DNA from: Temnothorax longispinosus
Taxonomy: Eukaryota > Arthropoda > Insecta > Hymenoptera > Formicidae
Direction of reading: 5' to 3'
Assembly (NCBI RefSeq): GCF_030848805.1
Contig: NC_092363.1
Coordinates: 20,554,600-20,618,599, forward strand
DNA: 64,000 nt
Every line of letters starts with the position of its first letter. Positions within the stretch are counted from its first letter, which is position 1. Below the pieces are notes generated by a model. The model was not told the origin of the DNA, did no database searches, and worked only from the letters and a program-made list of their open reading frames with translations. The translations under genes and the position numbers were made by a program. Below, piece by piece: positions 1 to 12,207 of the stretch.

Positions 1-3000
1 ATGAGAAAGGATATAATATCACGCTGTGTACAGTATAATGATCTATAGTAAAGATACTCGACAATTGTGATCTGGTTGTACAAGACGGTATTAAATCATA
101 TTTTCCAAATTTATTATTTTTCATAACATATATATACCAAACAAAAGTTCTAAGTTCTAAGACTGTATTTTATGTTCTATAGACTTCTATGAACTTTTAT
201 AGACTGATATTCATATATAAAGAGACTTTAAACAGAGATTAGATTTATAAAATAATTATCATCAATACTTCCTATGTTGTGAATTCGTTGATGAGAGTTC
301 GCCGGGAATAATAATCAATATATTACAAGTAATTTCCTCTCGATTCTGCACGATTCTCTATCACTTTAATAATCTTTTCTTTCGCCGTTTATTTTCCCTT
401 CGCCGTCGTCGGTGCGCATCACAATCCGATCCGAAAACAATCAACGACGGAGATCGCGGCAGCTCGCTTTCGTTTCTCGTCATCGTTTTCAATCGGCAAC
501 GCGGGTTCAAATCGTTCGTAGCTTTTACTACGGGATTTAATTAACTCCGCTCTCGAGGGAAGTAATAATAGCACATTTTACATAAAATCGCCGCGCCGCG
601 GCGGGGCGAGGGATTAAGAAATGTCACCTGGGACATCGATTCATCCGGGAAATGCGCGGCATCATTATTGCATAGTTTCTATAGGCAGGATAACAAAGTA
701 TAGCTGCGATACAAGACCATCTGAGACAGCCGCGACTTCTCTACCGCGTTCTCTCGACGGGAGTATCGAACGTATAATAACTCCATCATACTCTCGATGT
801 CTCCTATCTCGCCAATTGCAGCCGGCAGTCAAAGTTTTAAGAGGATTTCGCTCGAGTTCGTAAAACGAAACTTGTGATCATTTCCATTTTATTTTTGCTT
901 CCCGCCGATATCTGTGCATTAGATACTATGACAATCTCTATCAAGTGTGATTTTTAGATTTTATAATACGATGAGTTTCGTTTACATTTTCTTCAAAACA
1001 ATATATACAAAACAATATATACTAACATACTGTGTATATACTATTAATAAAATACTTCAATCGTCATTTAAGCAATACCGATCGAAATATTAATTATGTT
1101 GTCGCAAAACTAAAGACATAAAAAAATCATTGGCCCTTCTTAGTGCTTTTTAACGAAATTGTATCCGTGAGCAGGTGAAAAAATCGAATGTACATCAGCG
1201 ACCGCATCGCGACGCGTTCAAGTTTGATTAAGTGGTGGCCGTTACCCGCGCATACCTGCAGTATTAGCGAACTTGCCAGGAACTTCATTAATGGATCGGA
1301 GCTCTCGCGGACGCCTTGGGTAAATCCACGCTGTAATCCGATGGACGAGCTCGTCGGACGGCAATTGAAACTGCCAGCGGCAGCCGAACTGCCGTCCCGA
1401 GTCGCCCGCAAGTAATATACGCGCGTATAATTAGTTGCGTCGCACACTCGATAGCGCGCTCCGTTGGGGTGATTTGTTGGACATGGTAATTTTATCGCTC
1501 GCGCATGTCTACGTGGCGTGTTTCTGCCGTTACGAAGCTGCGTGTAGGTTTGCGGATGCTTGCTGCAGCTCGGTGCTATCGAGCTATCGATGCTAAAAGA
1601 TAACGTGGAGTAGTTATCATTGCGCGTAATTAGCAGCATGAATTATTCTGCCCCGAGAAACATATCGTTGGCTTTGCGATGTGTTACATTACGACGTGTA
1701 TTACAAAAAAAAAGTTATCTTTCCGCGGATGACCAAGGTCGAATTATACTTCTGGCAAGCCGCGCGAGCGAAAAATATCGGAACGTCAAATGAAAAGCGA
1801 TAATTCAGTAACGCCGTAATATTCTTAGTGTAGTTAACGTCGCAAGGGCCGTATCCTGAAATATAGCTGATCAGTAGCACGAAGACGGCGGAAATTGATG
1901 ATGATAGAAGAGCGAGAACTTCGCCGTCCGGAAATTAGCGACTTGAAATAGAACGAGAAGCAGGTGTGCTTGATAAAAATATTAGGGTTAGGGTAAACCC
2001 TACCGTTTATTACCCATTTACACATATACATACGCTTATCGACCGCTCAAGTATATGAATATTTTTGGATATACGTTTTAGTCTTCGTTTTTATACAACA
2101 CATAAATCTTCAGAAATTAAATTATGATATGAAGTAAAATTTACTTACCTCTTAATTTTATATTTATACCTTATTATTTGTCTCTGCAATATAATTAATA
2201 GTAATAAAACAAACAAAATAAGTAGGTTTAACCATAAATTGCTATAAAATATCACCGAGAATTCGAGGAATTCTCCAAACAATGATAGGAGCCAGGATGA
2301 GATGGGTCGATCAGTCAGTCAATAAAAAACACGTATGTTAAAAAAACATTTACATATTTATATATATAAAATATAATACAATTTGTTACAGTGTAGATGA
2401 TAGTGTAGCGTTTAGATGTTAATATCGAGTGTAAATCGGATAGGTATAAATCTAATGTAAGAGCGTTATGGAAGGATAGGGCGCTCAGTGTATGTATATT
2501 ATAAAGATATAAGATACTGTGTGTTTTTTTTTAGCCACACCTATCCGAAATAGGTATCGAGTGTGTAGTAAGGTGCCTATGAGGTTCCCCGGACGTCATT
2601 TAAATCTAAAACTATATACAGGACATTCTATGTACACGCACACGCTATTCGCTCGATTTCCTTATATGCACTCTCGCGCTTACGCATTACCGCTCCGATC
2701 GCCGCGCGTCCGTGTCACTATTTTTTAAAAAAGGACCACGGAAACTCGAGCCGGCGATCGCTAATCCTCTACGTACAGTACATACATTTTCGATTTCCCG
2801 GCCTTCACCGTCGTTTTCGTCAAGCCCGCGGCAACGTTGACATCGACCGACTTTCCGACTTCAAAATAAGAATCATATCCACTCAAATTTGGTTCGATAC
2901 TCCCGATGGAATAAACATTTTTGTTGGAAATGGTGGATGGTGGATGGTGCAGGAAGGTGGAAGGCGTCAGCACACTTCGCGATGCCACGAAATTCGATTT

Positions 3001-3739
3001 TCCAGCGTCGCAAACGTGGATTTTACTTTCAAGAAAAGAGAAAAACTGTCCCGTTGACTTCGTATTTCCCGCACGATTTGCATAATAACTACTCTATATC
3101 ACTGTCGGAGAAAACAGAATTTTCGAGTATAATTCTTTAGATTACTTATTACATTATTTTTAATTAAATAAAGATTGATTTAAGCTTCCTTAAATAATTA
3201 TCAAAGAAATAATGATGCTGTAGAAAAGAGAAATATTAATACAGCTGTTAACGAAAATAATAAATCAATTGCTGCATGTAAAAAAGATCGAAGTTTCGGA
3301 AAACTTTTGAAAATCGCCTCGGACGTTGTCGAAAAGATGGTGAACGCCAGCAATCGTTACAAAAGAAAAATCGCCTAACATATCTACGATACAAGATCAT
3401 CGAGTATAAATGGTGTAACACGTCGCGCTACCGTGTCTTACCTAATATAATAATTATCCCAGTTTATTAAAGGACATTTACTCGTGACGCTTTGCTTGAT
3501 TGTTCTGTTCATATCACCGGCGGTTCTTTAGCACCCATTTCACGTCGCCGACGATCGTCCGCGACGAGAGGCTTGCCAGGATCCTCGGCATCCGTCGGCG
3601 ACGTGCATCAACTCCTCGAACAAGGACGATACATCGCGTCGTCCCCGCTCATCTCGCGCATCGATTATTACGAGCCCGTCTGATGAAGTTAAAAATCGTC
3701 CGACATTCAGCAGATCCTAACATGCATGTCCACGCAATG

Positions 3740-3770
3740 AAGAGAGAGACAGAGAGAGAGAGAGAGAGAT
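3740..3770. repeat. (GA)n microsatellite
   Basis: GA-rich tract with one interruption in the region downstream of the MOXD1-like gene. Confidence 0.95.
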
Positions 3771-5683
3771 ACAATCGAGAAGAGAAAGAAACTGTAGCGG
3801 AATCGGTCGAATCCGCGGAATCAGTTGGAATTTCTGACTGCGGCTACATGTGCTTTAAATGTGGAATGATGTTATTGCGCTTCCATCGAGAAAACTGTGT
3901 CGACGTGCCAGAAAATAATGCGATGCCGTCGAATCCCATCGGTAGTCGATACCTAGTGTTTTAACGAATGATTTATTCATTTTAAAAAATCTCACTTTGA
4001 CGAGAAACATGAAACTTTCGTAACTTCCAGCAAAAGCTTCGCAGCGCTCGCATTCTCAAGCAAAACGGATTAAACGAAACGTATCCCGTACGAACTTACA
4101 CCGTTGACATGAACGCTCCATTTTAAACGAACAAATTTCTCGAAAATATTCAGTAACTCTGCGGCAGAAACTCACCTGCTCCCGGATAACGGGTTATTGG
4201 AAAAAAAAACAACGTTGCGGTGGCCCTCTTTTGGGTAATAATTGTCCGGCGCGTTTGCGAGTTATCGAAAATAGTTTGCTGAACAACCACGTACCGTCAA
4301 GCACAGTTTTGGGAAGCGACGTCATGCGCGAATTTATCGTCCGGCAACACCGATCGCTTTCCATCGCCAGGATATAGTTCCCCGGGTTCTCGCCGTTGAA
4401 CCGGGTCCAATCGGAACACAATATTTGTAAAGCAATATATACTGCAGTTCTCAACAATTTCGATTCGATAAGTACAGCGTGGTTACGAACGAATGACCTC
4501 CGCGTTACTTGTGACCCTTAAGTAGTCGATGACGATCGAAGTGCTTTTTCTAACACGAATAATTTTTCAGAGGGTCGATACGGAAATTACGTTTCCACAA
4601 ATAAAATTACACGATATAAATAAAAAGATAATATTTATAAAGTCATAAGTTATTTTTTATTATACGTATTTTGATGAAATAACTTCAACTGTTCTTTTTT
4701 TATATATATAAGTTCGATTTTTGCTTGTGGAAATATATATAGCATATATACTATGCTACGAATGAATGTATGAATATTGCGAGATATACTCGAGAGTCCC
4801 GACTGCTTAAGGGTTAAGATACACGGCCATTCGATTGCCCTAAGGTCTTCTCTACACACACACAGATTTTCCTATGACATTTACGAATTATCAGTTAGTA
4901 TTAAATTGTAAAACGTACCTACGTGTCCGATACCGATTAGTCGCGCCTACTTTGAGATTTCGCTATGCTAGAAGGGAGAGCAGGGAAGGAGAAAATCTTT
5001 TCCGATCTAACACCGAAAAATATGAACTCGACGAAAACAATTTAAAATTGGTTTCAACTAATGAAACTTCCCGTTTATTCTTTTTCTGTTAATACCGTTG
5101 CAAAATGAAAATCGGTAACAGCGCGTGTTTAGGGACACTTCCGTTTCGTTTGATTTCGAAATGAGGTAGAGTATAGAACAAATCCGAGTCGAGAGTCATT
5201 TAAATGGAAATTATCAGGAGAAGGTTTCGAATCGAATGCAAATCGCCATGCAGATCGTATCGTTCAAAACGTTCGTTTAGCCCTTGAGAACGTTCACGAG
5301 TTTACTAGGCACGTCATCTATATTTATTTGTATCGTGCAGCTGATTGAAGAGTATGCGGCTAATAATAACATCAATTTCATGATGGTCATAGTAATTATA
5401 TTAATTAATCAATAAACTGGAGATAAACAGAACTTTGGTAAAATTGAATAACTTCATTTAAAAAATACGTTACAAAATAATAAATCGCTGAATCATAGAT
5501 TTACAAATCTATAATCGATAACTTAGCTTATATACGTTGAGCAATCGTAAATTATCGCACGCTCAAGCGCATATCGATTACTCTTTGATATCCCTAATAC
5601 GGGTAAAATTAATCAGAATCACACAATTCATCGGAAAATCGAGTGTCCCAAATATGTCATATTTGTTATTCAAAATCTTGAAA

Positions 5684-5722
5684 GTGTGTGTGTGTGTGTG
5701 TGTGTTGTGTGTATGTGTGTAC
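5684..5722. repeat. (GT)n microsatellite
   Basis: GT dinucleotide tract with interruptions near its 3' end. Confidence 0.95.
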
Positions 5723-8522
5723 GCACAATGAGAGATGTGTCAAGTCGCAAGTATATCGCTTTATACATTAAATAAAAAATAAATAACCGCCCATATACGA
5801 CAACGAGCGTTGACAAGCGCGCGTGAATAACGTTACACGTAATAATAAACTGTACAGAATGTTACAAAGAGTCGTCGGGTATATATAATATATATATAGT
5901 GTGTCTATTTATATATTTATATATAAACGTTGGTTAAGTAACACACCTCTTCGTAAAACGCTTCAACAAAAGAGATTACGATTTCGATAGCGAGACTTAG
6001 ACTCTCGCACGAAATTACCATCGCGTGCAAATCAACCAATGCTTATACAATCTTTATTAAAAATGCATCTTTATCGCTATACGGTCTAATTAACAAAATG
6101 TACAGACTTCGGCGAGAACCGTGCGAGCACGACGTAGTGAAGCGCGCACACATTTATTGCGTGACCGCCGAAGTCATCAGAACAGTGTTTCCCAAATGTT
6201 GTTTTACGCGGAATTTCACGAGCAACTTTATTATAACGGAAGATACGCTTTTTGCGTAAGACATAATGCACGTTACTTTCAGAGTTCTAGTTTTTCAAAT
6301 TAAATTTTGTTTGTTCAAGTCAATACAAAAAAAATGTATGAGATTTTAGATAAAAACATTTATTTCACTCGATTTAACTTCGCTTGATTCAATCTCATAC
6401 TTTCGCTTCCACAGGAAATGGCATGATAAAAAAAATCGTGATATTTCTTCATCGCATTCCAAATGGATTTGTGATTAATTCTTTATAACGCCACTTGAAA
6501 GTTACCCAACATCTATATTCTTTAAATTTTAATGATTTAATCAATATTTTCCATTTGTCGGTTGTATAATTTTTTTATAAGCAAAAAAATCCGTTTATAA
6601 AATCAAATTAAATTGGGAAATACTGTACTGGAAAAACTTCGGAGAATGCAGTCGTATGCTGAAAAATAAATTCACGAAACGTTCTTCCGCGAAAATCGCG
6701 ACGTCTCGTACCGTTCTCGAACAGCAAATAAACAGCCAACAATTAAACTCTTGCGATTAGCTCGAAAGAAGTTTTAAATTAATATTCCGCTCTGTCGCGA
6801 AAATTTGCTAGGATATCTCTCGTTCGAAATCGCCGATCAATTCGTACGTAAAAGGATCAAACAGCATTTCTAATACTTTGATTATTAAATGTTACCTACT
6901 CCACCCATCGAGATGGAATAGATACATTTTAATGCGACTTAAAAGTGGCTTCGCTTCGTGTGTTAGCGTTAAGGCAGTGTCTCGAAATCGATAATGATAG
7001 AATGACTCACAAAGCAACGACAATGAATGGCAGCTTATCAGGCAGTGCGATCGTAGAACGAAGTAATTAACTTAAAGTATAAATAGATATAGTGCAATGC
7101 AGTTACCAGAAATATCTCACTTTCGCATCAATGATAAAGAGTATTGCATTTGCACGGAACTCGTTCAATTATTTCGATTATTATCGTTAAGAATATTACA
7201 TAGATTAATATTTACAACAACATTCTATAATAATTTAATTCTTGAGATTACAAGTTATTAAAAATAAAATGTTACTTAATTTTATTATTATTTTCCGTAA
7301 TATCTTAGTTATTAATTATAATCGCAGTCCATAATTCAATATATTTAGGTCGTTTATTTATTCTTTACATTTTATCAAGACTTGATGTGAAAAATAATTT
7401 TGCACACAAAACAAAATGATTCATAGGTCCCTTCTATTATATATATAAAATTTCTTTGAAAAGTTTTGATTATATTACTGTGAGTTGATATATCGAGGCA
7501 ATGAACGTGTAGTATATAAAGAACAAGGAAGTTCTCGTGTTATTCATTTCCATCGCAACTTGCATTATTGATTCTAACGTGCTAAAGTCTACGTACGACA
7601 AAGCCGGTGCGTTCACATCCGAGAGATATCCCGCTATGGTCATCCTACGCGTACACGCGAGACATTACAGACTTTTTTTGCAACAGCGTATTTCGAATAC
7701 GGTAAATGCAAATGTTCCGAATATAAATAATAATATAAATTTCAGGTGAAAACTGTCACGCGACAATTTATAGATATTTCGCATCGAAGCGTGGGACTTC
7801 CGCTTTTACCATGTTCCGAAGAGTACCGCTCGCAAAAATTCTCTATTATATAACAATGGTGCGCGCAAACGGAAGTCGCGAAAGAGAAAAGCCGATCGCG
7901 AAACGAGAACACGATAGATTCGATCTCTCGTGCTGGGTTTTACCACGGGCGTAAATTAATATGCCGCACATCCACATCCGGCTTCCGGCCAGTACAACAT
8001 CATTAACTCTCTCCTTTCTGGACGATTTTTAAATGCCGAGATGAATATTTGATTATCATCATGTCGAGTTTCAAAATCGTGTATATATTTTCAAGAGTTA
8101 TCGAGGACAAAGTGAATTAACTCGACGTGAAAAAAAGTGTCAAAAATAAAAACGTGAAAAAGAATATTTTCTAAATAACAGCAGCACAAAAATATTCTAT
8201 ACACCTAGTACTTTGTAGGTGTTCTCTTGAAATAAACTTTTATAGCATTATTTGCCTTGAAGAAAAGCCTTTTTTAGTCAAGCTTTCAAAAACGACATTT
8301 CTCTGTAGAAACCGTCCAATTTAATTAAATTAAACAATCGCGAAATATGTTTAATTATTTTATTATAGGTTTACTCTTTTATGTTCCTAATTTTTGATAT
8401 TTTTCAAAATACAGTTACGTAGCTGCACTAAGAAAAAGAGAGTTAACATTTCTTGTTGATAAAACCGAACGTGTATGGCGGATGAAATATTTTCGATGAC
8501 ATACCTCCAAAATTACCATAAT

Positions 8523-8528
8523 TTTATT
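8523..8528 (-). terminator. Candidate poly(A) signal AATAAA
   Basis: First AATAAA hexamer on the minus strand after the stop codon of the MOXD1-like gene, about 780 bases downstream. The surrounding sequence is AT-rich and such hexamers occur by chance, so support is weak. Confidence 0.25.
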
Positions 8529-9190
8529 TCAACACCTATAAGTCGAGATAACGTGGATTCGGTAATTTCTTCTACGTTTTCTATGATATATATATGTATA
8601 TAGGTTTCATCTACATCGAATCGAATGGTGATTGCAATTGTCCTTTTCCACTCGCAGAAATTCGACACTCTCGACTAAAGGCTGGCGAATTCTTTGCGGT
8701 ACGCGCGTATAGGTATACGTTCCTTAAATCTTTACGAGCTGCTTGTTTTACAAATTAGGTAAATTCAATCTTTAAATACTAGGAATTTTTCAGTGAGATG
8801 CGGATATAAACTGCTGTGCTATATTAAGATTCTCCAAACAAGAATGTTTTACAGAACTTATAGCACTCCAAAATATAATGTACCGAGTTAGCTTCGATTA
8901 CTTCATTATTTTAAGCGTTTCACTATTCAGTATCGGAATAACGAAGGTCAAAGACGGCTGTAATGTCTATTACCTATCAGTACGAAACACGATATGGTAC
9001 ACGACGAAAATCGCGCCAGCCGCTAGCCGTGCCGGAAAGATCATCCCGCCTCGGAAAAAAAAGTCCATCCGATCGAATCACCCGAGGAATCCCGGACGCG
9101 CTCAATCGGAGAACAATAACACTTATCTAAGCCTAAATGTCGCGTCGTTGAGATTGGCATGTACTTACGCGAACATATACGCACGCTCCA

Positions 9191-9223
9191 GCTGTTGTTG
9201 CTGCTGCTGCTGCTGCTGTTGCT
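9191..9223 (-). repeat. CAG/CAA trinucleotide repeat in the probable 3' UTR
   Basis: On the minus strand this is an interrupted run of CAG and CAA units, about eleven in all, roughly 85 bases past the stop codon. If transcribed it lies in the 3' UTR. No start codon or splice site supports translation as polyglutamine or polyserine. Confidence 0.85.
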
Positions 9224-9306
9224 CGGTCCGCCGCGGGTTCGATCGCGATGGATGATCACCAGGGCGATCCTGGATCCGAGTAAACTCGAACGACTGGCGG
9301 CGACGT

Positions 9307-9781
9307 TCACCTGAACGCAGCGCCCGCGACAACGGTGACGGCGGCCAGGATCACCGCCGCCGATACTGTACGGCCACAGGAGCTACCAGCCGTGGGTCCC
9401 GCGTCGCTGCTGCGGGATACCTTGCTACGCACCAACTGACCTCGCTCGACCGCATTCGATTCGTCGCTGTCGGGGTCGACGGGCGCGCCGATGTCACCGT
9501 CCTCGCTCAACAGCATCGACAGCTTGTTCCGCAGTGGCTTTTTCGCACAGGGCACGCTCGCCTCCTCGTAGGGCCTAAGGATACGCGGGTAGTGGACCTC
9601 GAGGTTGTCCGTGTTGGGCAGAGCGCCCTTACTACTGCCGCACAACGGCTTGAACGTGCCGCTGCGAGTAGCTTCTTGGAAGCTTTGAAAATTCGACCCC
9701 CAATTGTAGCTGACTAGCCGTTCCTCGAGCGTCATGCCTGCCAGATTCTGCGGCTCCTGGATCATCACAGGACTGGAACCC
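9307..9781 (-). CDS. MOXD1: MOXD1-like, terminal coding exon with hydrophobic C-terminus
   Basis: A 475-base terminal exon. Its first base completes a split Gln codon from the previous exon, followed by 157 codons and a TGA at 9309-9307. The acceptor is ctttgtcgcag|GGGTTC. It starts SPVMIQEPQNLAGMTLEERL and matches the MOXD1 tail: an [LM]-[ST]-x-x-[ED] helix, a Cys (KPLCGSS), an N-T-D-N-L segment, and [LI]-x-R-P-Y-[EK]-x-x-x-V-x-C. It then has an acidic, low-complexity stretch (GDIGAPVDPDSDESN). It ends with a 20-residue hydrophobic helix (SAAVILAAVTVVAGAAF) after a small-residue Ser/Cys/Gly patch. Vertebrate MOXD1 also ends in a hydrophobic segment. A tail anchor or GPI-attachment signal is plausible but not proven. 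Confidence 0.95.
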
Positions 9782-9845
9782 CTGCGACAAAGACGAAGTC
9801 GCCTCGTAAAGTCGCCGTGCTTCTCACATTTTACATACATACGCT

Positions 9846-9901
<56 letters not shown>

Positions 9902-10626
9902 TTTTTTATATATCTCATTTTGATCATGATTGATTGATGATATGCGCACTTTTGTTATACAACTGTTATATAACTAGTTATTCGTATATAATATACTACA
10001 TATCATTAAATTTTCGATTATTAAATATCGGAACAAAAAGCGGTGAACCTTAGGATTTTCTATTCAAGAATTATTTACGACGAGTTAGGTATTGTGTAAC
10101 TTAGCAATGAACAGCGCGACGTCTAATACGACATAACGTCTGTTGCTCCTTGGGTCAATGACTGGCACTTTCGCAACGTATACGAGTTGTCCCTAATAGC
10201 CAATTTAGAGCGATCAGAGAGCAAAAAGTCGAACAATCATCGTTTGCATAGAGCCATATAAACTGACAGTAACGTGCGATTGCGTCTTAGTGCACCATCA
10301 AACTTTCCTCTCATTCGCGTAAACGATTTGCCAGTCGGGATTATAACGACATAGTAAGAAACGAGAGGAATATGAGCTACTTAAAACCGCGTAACGGAAA
10401 CCATTATCGTAAAATAAGAATTTATGTGTGAGATTTTCAGACAAGCTACAATTAATTATTCATCTAATTCAAATACAATTAAACATATATCTTTCCCAAA
10501 TTCTAGGAATATATAAAATGTGTCTAGCATTTTTTTCATCTTCTTAAGAATATTTCAAATAATTTTATCATATATCACGATTTTTTTTTTCATATATAAC
10601 GGCAAATTTGAGGAAATATCACTTAC
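9782..10626 (-). other. Last intron of the MOXD1-like gene (845 bp)
   Basis: Phase-2 GT-AG intron. It contains a 51-base TA dinucleotide tract near its 3' end and is otherwise AT-rich with no recognisable feature. Confidence 0.93.
9848..9898. repeat. (TA)n microsatellite
   Basis: A 51-base uninterrupted alternating TA tract. It lies inside the last intron of the MOXD1-like gene, 66 bases upstream (in the sense of transcription) of the terminal-exon acceptor, so length variation would change the spacing near the branch-point region. Confidence 0.98.
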
Positions 10627-10820
10627 TGTATTAATTTCTGGATTCCCAAGCTGTGCAGCACTGTCGGTAGCGAAGGCAAAGAATAACAAAGAGATAATTC
10701 AATGCGAGGATAATAGAGAACGGACACCAGGCAAGTTTCTTCTCTCGTTCCCAAGCCGCCGAGCGTAATGGCCGTCCGAGATTCGGACGAGTACGTGCAT
10801 TCGGCGACCAAGTGATCACC
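10627..10820 (-). CDS. MOXD1: MOXD1-like, exon with CuM methionine position (Thr here)
   Basis: A 194-base exon: 64 codons plus the first two bases of a split Gln codon. The acceptor is tattacag|GGTGAT and the donor ATACA|gtaagt. It begins GDHLVAECTYSSESRTAIT, as in the family G-D-x-L-[IV]-x-E-C-x-Y motif. It continues GGLGTREETCLVSVLYYPRI. In DBH, PHM and MOXD1 the residue before this Cys is Met, the CuM ligand (PHM Met314). Here it is Thr, codon ACT at 10736-10734. The remainder (LSLCYSLPSL...LGIQKLI) aligns with the family's Cys and L-G-[IV] positions. A true Met-to-Thr change needs two base substitutions, so a single miscall cannot explain it. Confidence 0.95.
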
Positions 10821-11754
10821 CTGTAATATAAAAAAATCCCTTCACGTGAACATCACCAGGCTAAACAGAGATTCTTAACTTATAATACAACATCAATTTA
10901 ATAAAATAATAAAAAGATAGCAATAACACCCAGATTTAAGTCAAAATTCTTAGATTGGTATAGTAAAACCGTAATGCATATATATTGATGCTTTATCGTA
11001 AACCTTAGATTTTCAATTTTGTTCTCGCACTTTTCAATTCAATTCCGTCATAATACATTTTTATTCTATGTTAACACGTAATCGCATTTAAACCCACCCT
11101 GTTCGAGCTCGTTCAAACAATTAAACTCAGGTTCATGCCCTGTATCTGTAGCATGTCGGCACTTTACGTGATCAAAGCTATACTTATTGCACGTTAATAA
11201 ACTTTATAACAAGCTCATAAACTTTCTGATACGTGCTACGGGTTATAATGCAGCTGGAAGTATGTTCGCGGCAACTAAACGAAAGGCCGTGCAACGTAGC
11301 GGAAACAGAACAGAAAAATAAGAATATATTAAAGGACCGCACTGTAGAAGACGTAAGTTACTCGCGAAGAGCGCTTGAGGAATAATCTTGGATTATTTTT
11401 TCGAAGAAAAAAATCTCGGCGGATAGAGTTCGAGATTCTTTTCCCGATTCTTCGCGATTCTCTTCCGTTAATCGGGGGATATTTTATAATTGCGTTAGCT
11501 ATCGCCGTAGGGAGGATAAAGTTTAATAAATTGGCCAATAAATTGGATTTTGATATAACGATTAAAATGAAATCTAACTTAAGCCTCCAATATATTCGAT
11601 ATCTTCCTTTCAAATAATTATATATACGTTAATAGAAGAAGTATCGCCCAGGGCGAAACGGAAAATGCTATCTTTCGTTGTATTAGACATATATGTAGAG
11701 TAAATCGTATACATTGTACATCGCACGTCATACTAGAGTTAAGACTGTACTTAC
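10821..11754 (-). other. Intron of the MOXD1-like gene (934 bp)
   Basis: Phase-0 GT-AG intron between the large catalytic exon and the CuM-methionine exon. AT-rich; no repeat or gene seen. Open frames at 11329-11617 on both strands have no recognisable similarity. Confidence 0.93.
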
Positions 11755-12207
11755 CGGGTACACCTTGACCGGTCTCTGAAGCCTCCGATACTCTTGATAA
11801 TTGGGATCGTAGTTGGTGTCGGCGGCGATCGGCGGCAGCTCCTCGCTGGCGCGGATCTGCCGCAGGCGGACTTTTCTGCCGAGCTGGTGGGTGTGCATGA
11901 TCACGGCGAACATGTTAATGCCGCTGTTCGGTATCGTCTGGGCGGTGCAATCGGCGATGCAGTGGCCCTCGGAGACCACCTCGGGCTGGCCGGGCGGTAT
12001 TATATGCCGCCAGTTCGGGTCGATGCCAACGCTGAGGATACCGGCGTCATGGCCGCGCAGTCGATCGGTGTAGAGAAGACGCAGGCCGCTGCTGTCGCTG
12101 ATGAAGGCGTCCAGCTGCGGGTTCGTGTAGTGGGTCTCCAGCATGTAGTAGCGCGGCCCCGTGTACGGATTGAGCGCGTATCCGGCCTCCGGCGGATAAT
12201 TAAAGCC
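11755..12207 (-). CDS. MOXD1: MOXD1-like, large catalytic exon with CuH His and CuM HTH motif
   Basis: A 453-base exon of 151 codons, phase 0 at both ends. The acceptor is gcaccag|GGCTTT and the donor TACCCG|gtaagt. Motifs in order are GFNYPPEAGYAL, YYMLETHYTNP, DSSGLRLLYTDRLR, HDAGILSVGI, IIPPGQPE, GHCIADCT, INMFAVIMHTHQLGRKVR, and NYQEYRRL. By analogy with PHM, the His in ETHY (visible residue 231) is the third CuH ligand (His172). The two histidines in HTH (310 and 312) bind CuM (His242 and His244). This exon spans the junction of the two copper domains. Codon use is GC-rich compared with the introns. An overlapping ORF in another frame (12000-12473) is a shadow. Confidence 0.97.

Larger units (their letters stand above)
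1..8522. other. Intergenic or downstream region without a convincing gene
   Basis: AT-rich DNA with two microsatellites (3740-3770, 5684-5722) and many short open frames. None shows a recognisable domain, splice-supported extension or family motif. A minus-strand frame at 2761-2988 looks protein-like at its end but has no ATG and no identified upstream exon. Confidence 0.6.
8523..9306 (-). other. Probable 3' UTR of the MOXD1-like gene
   Basis: Downstream of the TGA, the first canonical AATAAA on the minus strand is at 8528-8523. A 3' UTR of about 0.8 kb is therefore predicted. The region contains a CAG/CAA repeat. The boundary is inferred from the hexamer alone; transcripts could end elsewhere. 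Confidence 0.35.

Noticed and set aside
1983..2000. TTAGGGTTAGGG-like sequence
   Set aside because: Only two units, and most insects use TTAGG; the adjacent GGTAAACCC makes it a short palindrome and not a telomere remnant.
2761..2988. Minus-strand open frame ending in a protein-like segment (GKSVDVNVAAGLTKTTVK)
   Set aside because: Start is GTG, not ATG; no clear acceptor or upstream exon and no family recognised.
8201..8222. ACACCTA...TAGGTGT short hairpin that recalled Tc1-type ends
   Set aside because: Only 7 bp and no second terminus or transposase remnant nearby.
9041..9310. Minus-strand open frame overlapping the stop of the MOXD1-like gene
   Set aside because: Different frame, Ser-rich from the CAG repeat; more likely 3' UTR.
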